From the NCBI RefSeq assembly GCF_029603155.1, contig NZ_JAPMUA010000002.1:310001-374000 (forward strand): DNA of 64,000 bases, given 5' to 3'. Made by a program: the position numbers and the translations under genes. This DNA is from Galbibacter pacificus (lineage in GTDB: Bacteria; Bacteroidota; Bacteroidia; Flavobacteriales; Flavobacteriaceae). The notes beneath the pieces were generated by a model that ran no database searches, was not told where the DNA came from, and was given only the letters and a program-made list of their open reading frames with translations. Positions 60,054 to 64,000 of the stretch are shown one piece after another; position 1 is the stretch's first letter, and each line of letters begins with the position of its first letter.

Positions 60054-60603
60054 TTAAAAATTCTTTGGTAAAATGTTCAGCATGTATTTCTTTTGAAAAC
60101 TTTTCTGTATTATAGACTTTCGATTAGGAATAGATAAACTTTTCCATTGCTCATTTTTAATCATTTTTCATAGAAAAACAATCTGGCCAATATGATATGA
60201 ATAATGAGCCAGTTGCCTGTTTATGGCTTCCATTAGACTATGGCCTTGATTACGGATGTAGATTTGTTGCTGAAAATTACTTTCATTGACTCTTTTTAAA
60301 GCATTAAATAAACATGCCCAGCCTTCCTTCCACTTTTTAAGCATCTCCTCTTCTGTAGAAATAACATCTTCAAACTCCAAATCGCGCTCCCGTCATTCTT
60401 TTTCACCATCTTCGATAAGGAAATTTGTCCACCGCGACAAAATATTCCCCCCATAAATGATTAACAATAATGGCAATAGAATTGCTTTCACCATTGTATT
60501 TCCAAAACAAGTCCTTTTCTTGCACTTGCCCAAAGGTTAACTCGCCCAGTTTTTTGTAATAGGCAAATTGTTTTTTTACGCTATTGATGTATTCTGTTTG
60601 CAT
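60054..60603 (-). pseudogene. broken DUF1572 family gene
   Basis: A minus-strand gene with at least three lesions. The start MQTEYINSVKKQFAYYKKLGELTF and SNSIAIIVNHLWG are clear DUF1572 text. An extra base in a G6 run (60447-60452) shifts the frame; dropping it restores NILSRWTNFLIEDGEKE. A TGA at 60393-60395 then replaces Trp before RERDLEFEDV. A second TGA at 60168-60170 interrupts HIGQIVFL-stop-KMIKNEQWKSLSIP, where relatives have Gly. The gene would end at TAA 60054. Its intact relatives are DinB-like helical bundles of unknown function. Confidence 0.8.
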
Positions 60604-60666
60604 CCTATAAATTTAAAACTTTTTATAGTGGGCTTTGAATGTTATACAATTTACGATAAATTAAAA

Positions 60667-62055
60667 CTACAGCCCGGCTATTTTGCCTATTTCGGTAATA
60701 AACTTATCGGCAAGTCCATTAGCTTCTTGTTGCGATTTTGCTTCGGTGTAAATCCTAATAATCGGTTCGGTGTTCGATTTTCTCAAGTGCACCCAATTTT
60801 CAGGAAAATCTATTTTTACACCATCAACGGTGCTTATATTTTCGTTGGCATACTTCTCTTCCATCGTTTTTAAAATGGCATCTACATCTAGCTGTGGCGT
60901 CAATTCAATTTTCTTTTTACTCATAAAATACGATGGGTAACTATCGCGCAATTCTTTTACGAATATTCCTTTTTCGGCCAAATGAGTTAAAAACAAAGCA
61001 ACGCCTACCAAAGAATCCCTTCCGTAGTGACTTTCCGGGTAAATAATACCTCCATTTCCTTCGCCACCTATAACGGCATTGTTTTTTTTCATTAAGGTAA
61101 CCACGTTCACCTCTCCAACAGCTGATGCTTCATAATTTCCGCCATGTTTTTCGGTTATATCGCGTAAGGCACGAGATGATGACATATTAGAGACTGTGTT
61201 ACCTTTGGTTTTCCCTAAAACATAGTCGGCGCAGGCCACCAATGTATATTCTTCCCCAAACATTTCGCCATCGTTACTTATAAATGCTAGACGGTCCACA
61301 TCGGGGTCTACTACAATGCCCAAGTGGGCTTTTTCTTTTACAACCAACTCACAAATGTCGGTTAAATGCTCTTTTAAAGGTTCCGGATTGTGTGGAAAAT
61401 GCCCGGTCGGGTCGCAATACAATTCTACGACCTCTACCCCCAGCTCCTTTAATAATTTAGGGATGGCAATTCCCCCAGTGGAGTTTACGCCATCTACAAC
61501 CACTTTAAACTTGGCTGCCTTAATTTTTTTGGCATCAACTAAATCCAGATTTAAAACTTCGTCAATATGGATGTCGATATAAGAATCGTTTATGGTTACA
61601 TTACCTAAATTGTCCACTTCAGCAAAAGAAAAATCTTCACTTTCGGCTATTTTCAGTATTTCTTTTCCATCGTTACCACTTAAAAATTCACCTTTATTAT
61701 TCAGTAATTTCAAGGCGTTCCATTGTTTAGGATTGTGGCTTGCCGTAAGAATAATGCCGCCATCGGCTTTTTCCAACGGGACAGCAATCTCTACAGTAGG
61801 GGTTGTGGATAAACCCAGATCAATAACATCAATTCCAAGCCCGGTTAAGGTTGAAGAAACCAAATTTTGAATCATTTCCCCTGAAATACGGGCATCGCGG
61901 CCAATAATCACTTTTACATTTTCCTTTTGAAGCTGCTTTTTAAGCCAACTGCCATAAGCGGCGGCAAATTTTACGGCATCGACCGGGGTTAAGTTTTCTC
62001 CTGTTTTTCCGCCAATGGTTCCACGTATTCCTGAAATTGATTTTATAAGTGTCAT
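60667..62055 (-). CDS. glmM: phosphoglucosamine mutase
   Basis: A 462-residue phosphohexomutase that converts glucosamine 6-phosphate to glucosamine 1-phosphate for peptidoglycan and LPS. The phosphorylated Ser is in TASHNPKQWNALK (about residue 105), the Mg2+ loop is VDPDVDRLAFI (near residue 252), the substrate loop is GEGNGGIIYPESHYGRDS and the phosphate-binding C-terminal is LRKSNTEPIIRIYTEA. The N-terminus is SISGIRGTIGG. Archaeal-like phosphomutases share this text, so phosphomannomutase activity is a minor alternative. It stands alone. Confidence 0.9.
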   Translation of the reverse strand: MTLIKSISGIRGTIGGKTGENLTPVDAVKFAAAYGSWLKKQLQKENVKVIIGRDARISGEMIQNLVSSTLTGLGIDVIDLGLSTTPTVEIAVPLEKADGGIILTASHNPKQWNALKLLNNKGEFLSGNDGKEILKIAESEDFSFAEVDNLGNVTINDSYIDIHIDEVLNLDLVDAKKIKAAKFKVVVDGVNSTGGIAIPKLLKELGVEVVELYCDPTGHFPHNPEPLKEHLTDICELVVKEKAHLGIVVDPDVDRLAFISNDGEMFGEEYTLVACADYVLGKTKGNTVSNMSSSRALRDITEKHGGNYEASAVGEVNVVTLMKKNNAVIGGEGNGGIIYPESHYGRDSLVGVALFLTHLAEKGIFVKELRDSYPSYFMSKKKIELTPQLDVDAILKTMEEKYANENISTVDGVKIDFPENWVHLRKSNTEPIIRIYTEAKSQQEANGLADKFITEIGKIAGL

Positions 62056-62191
62056 TAATTATTTTTTTATTGAATTAAAATTAAAAAAGGTTCTATCAAT
62101 AACGCTGTATTATCCATAAACGGATATAAAAACGTTATTTTCAGCAAATATAAAGGTTTATGGAGTTGTAAAGTTTAACTACATGTTTTTT

Positions 62192-62222
62192 TAATGAAAA
62201 CGATCGCTTAAAAGTTTCATTA
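62192..62222. repeat. inverted repeat before the ACP phosphodiesterase-like gene
   Basis: Perfect arms TAATGAAA (62192-62199) and TTTCATTA (62215-62222) with a 15-nt spacer. It lies 20 bp before the ATG and could form a hairpin or bind a regulator. Confidence 0.35.
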
Positions 62223-62241
62223 TAAATCGTAATTTTAGAAA

Positions 62242-62826
62242 ATGAATTTTCTAGCACATATTTATTTGTCCGGAGACAATCCAAAAATTAAAGTGGCCAA
62301 TTTCATGGCCGATAGCATTCGGGGGAAAAATTACGAGCGCTATCCCCCCGATTTTAAAAAGGGTATTTTGTTGCACCGTGAAATAGATACTTTTACCGAT
62401 GCACACCCAACAGTAAGGCAGAGCACCAAAAAACTGCACAAAAATTACGGCCATTACAGCGGGGTTATTGTTGACATTTTTTACGATCATTTTTTGGCAA
62501 AAAATTGGAGTGATTATTCGGATGTGCCCTTGGAAGTTTATGTAGACGGTTTTTATGATTTACTGGGCGAATATTACGAGATACTCCCCATGAACGTAAA
62601 AAAAATGATGCCGTATATGATTGCCGACAACTGGTTGCTCAATTATGCCAAGCTTGAAGGCATTTCCAAGGTATTGGACGGGATGAACCGGCGCACTAAA
62701 AATAAATCTAAAATGAATTTTGCCATACAGGACTTGGAAAAATATTATACTGAATTTGAAGCAGAGTTTACTTCGTTTTTTGAAGAACTGCAAGAATTCG
62801 CAGTCCATAAGTTAAAATCGCTTTAA
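62242..62826 (+). CDS. ACP phosphodiesterase-like protein (DUF479)
   Basis: A 194-residue cytosolic protein of the AcpH/DUF479 HD-like family. Family segments are MNFLAHIYLSGDNPKIKVANFMADSIRG and FKKGILLHREIDTFTDAHP, with possible metal ligands in HREID and FYDHFLA. AcpH hydrolyses the phosphopantetheine arm from acyl carrier protein, but some relatives may have other substrates. The gene ends 22 bp before the gamma-glutamyltransferase gene; they may share a transcript. Confidence 0.9.
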   Translation: MNFLAHIYLSGDNPKIKVANFMADSIRGKNYERYPPDFKKGILLHREIDTFTDAHPTVRQSTKKLHKNYGHYSGVIVDIFYDHFLAKNWSDYSDVPLEVYVDGFYDLLGEYYEILPMNVKKMMPYMIADNWLLNYAKLEGISKVLDGMNRRTKNKSKMNFAIQDLEKYYTEFEAEFTSFFEELQEFAVHKLKSL

Positions 62827-62848
62827 ACCAGCCTTAACCAAATAATAT

Positions 62849-64000
62849 ATGAAAAAACTACTCCTCCTTCTCTCCATACTTATAATCAGTTGTAAACCGG
62901 AAAAAGGGCTTGTTGCCGAAAGCGCCATGGTAGTTTCGGCACGTGCAGAAGCTTCCAAAATAGGCTCGGATATTATGAAACAGGGCGGTAATGCCTTTGA
63001 TGCCATGATTGCCACAAAATTTGCCCTTGCGGTAGCGTATCCCTTTGCAGGAAACCTTGGCGGTGGCGGATTTATGGTCTACAGGCTTAATGACGGTCGA
63101 AATGGGTCCCTGGATTTTAGAGAAAAAGCCCCGTTGGCGGCCACAAAAAACATGTATCTGGATTCACTCGGCAACGTAATCCCCAATAAAAGCATTGTTG
63201 GGGCAACGGCCGTTGGGGTTCCCGGGAGTGTTTCCGGTCTTTTTGCAATTCATGAAAAATTTGGCACCCTCCCCATGGAAAAACTTATTCAGCCCGCAAT
63301 AAATATGGCAAACCGCGGAGTTGTGGTTACAAAAAAGCAGGCCAATCGTTTAAAGCATTATCAAAAATTAATTAAAGAAGTAAGTGGCGATACCGTTTTG
63401 TTCGCTCATAATTTTAAAGAAGGAGATACCATAAAATACACGGCCTTGGCACATATCCTGGAAATTATTAAAGAAAAAGGAGAAGCTGGGTTTTACAAAG
63501 GAGATATTGCCGAAAAAATAGCCACTTTTATTCAAAAAAACGGTGGATTGATAACAAAAGAAGACCTGGCACGTTACAATGCCGTTTGGCGGGATCCAGT
63601 TGTGTTCAGTTATAAAGACTTAAAAATAATCTCTATGGGCCCACCGAGCAGTGGCGGAATTACCTTGGCCGAAATAATGAAAATGATAGCTCCATACAAA
63701 GTTGGTAAACTAGGGCACAACTCGGTAAAGGCCATCCAGTTAATTACAGAAGCCGAACGACGCGCCTATGCAGACCGAGCTTATTTTTTAGGAGATCCTG
63801 ATTTTGTGGAAGTTCCTGAAAAAAAATTACTTAGCGATTATTATTTAAATGAAAGAATGAACAATTTTTCTTTTAAAGCCGCAACACCTTCTTCTGAAGT
63901 ATCGCACGGAGAAATCGAAATTGTGGAAAGTAACCAAACAACGCATTTTTCCATTGTGGACACTTCCGGGAATGCCGTATCGGTAACCACTACGCTCAAC
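62849..64000 (+). CDS. ggt: gamma-glutamyltransferase, partial at window end
   Basis: The first 384 codons of a periplasmic N-terminal-nucleophile hydrolase that transfers or hydrolyses gamma-glutamyl groups, for example from glutathione. A lipobox (LIISCKPE) anchors it in the envelope. The large-subunit part has NAFDAMIATKFALAVAYPFAGNLGGGGFM, GVPGSVSGLF, LRREKAP-like LDFREKAPLAA and PPSSGGITLAEI. The window stops just after the autocleavage site in ESNQTTHFSIVD, where a Thr begins the small subunit. The small subunit lies beyond the window. No frame break is seen. Confidence 0.93.
   Translation, partial: MKKLLLLLSILIISCKPEKGLVAESAMVVSARAEASKIGSDIMKQGGNAFDAMIATKFALAVAYPFAGNLGGGGFMVYRLNDGRNGSLDFREKAPLAATKNMYLDSLGNVIPNKSIVGATAVGVPGSVSGLFAIHEKFGTLPMEKLIQPAINMANRGVVVTKKQANRLKHYQKLIKEVSGDTVLFAHNFKEGDTIKYTALAHILEIIKEKGEAGFYKGDIAEKIATFIQKNGGLITKEDLARYNAVWRDPVVFSYKDLKIISMGPPSSGGITLAEIMKMIAPYKVGKLGHNSVKAIQLITEAERRAYADRAYFLGDPDFVEVPEKKLLSDYYLNERMNNFSFKAATPSSEVSHGEIEIVESNQTTHFSIVDTSGNAVSVTTTLN

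Overview
The window comes from a member of the Bacteroidota, most likely Flavobacteriaceae. Evidence: low-GC DNA, TAnnTTTG-type promoter boxes, few Shine-Dalgarno sequences, a ParE/ParC-type topoisomerase pair, short Cys-containing lipoprotein signals, TonB receptors with a carboxypeptidase-like N-terminal domain, and lineage families such as DUF6787, DUF6146, DUF1572 and TIGR02757. I cannot fix the genus. I see no rRNA, tRNA, CRISPR array, intact insertion sequence or prophage.

Layout. 0-8.6 kb: TIGR02757 protein, recG, pheT, a LolD-type ABC ATPase, a frameshifted HExxH protein, folE and a small membrane protein. 8.7-11.7 kb: a minus-strand cluster of a DUF6787 protein, a His/Cys-rich small protein and a TonB-dependent receptor with a His-rich loop (probable metal uptake). 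11.8-13.6 kb: a sulfite-oxidase-like molybdoenzyme and its membrane-anchored cytochrome c. 13.6-20.3 kb: small secreted proteins, then serA and serC, two accessory genes (membrane protein and MNT-type nucleotidyltransferase), an acyl-CoA reductase and a divergent ferredoxin. 20.4-28.6 kb: ychF, a DMT transporter, parE-parC and MgtC. 28.7-31.5 kb: an XRE regulator and a divergent M14 carboxypeptidase share an intergenic array of 16-bp palindromes, followed by an Lrp/AsnC regulator. 31.6-38.9 kb: ppc, a BrkB-type membrane protein, a LOG protein and uvrA.

39-46.2 kb is the accessory part. A decayed AraC 3' end is followed by a lipoprotein with ten exact 21-residue leucine-rich repeats. Next come an intact AraC regulator and a divergent operon: carboxymuconolactone-decarboxylase-like protein, cupin lipoprotein, aldo/keto reductase, cupin-NTF2 protein, flavodoxin-fold lipoprotein and a short AraC protein. 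All of the operon's enzymes except the aldo/keto reductase carry export signals, so it looks like an envelope redox module under two AraC-type regulators. It is the best candidate for an undescribed system here.

46.2-64 kb: a hairpin-rich non-coding stretch, an SLC13 permease with TrkA-C domains, an M19 dipeptidase, thioredoxin, a large FAD/Fe-S oxidoreductase, TlpA-type and SIMPL proteins, a rhomboid protease, an LpxL-like acyltransferase, an EEP hydrolase, glmM, an ACP phosphodiesterase-like protein and a gamma-glutamyltransferase cut by the window end. Two multi-lesion pseudogenes (a TPR protein and a DUF1572 protein) lie in this part. With the frameshifted HExxH gene and the AraC remnant, that makes four decaying loci in 64 kb.
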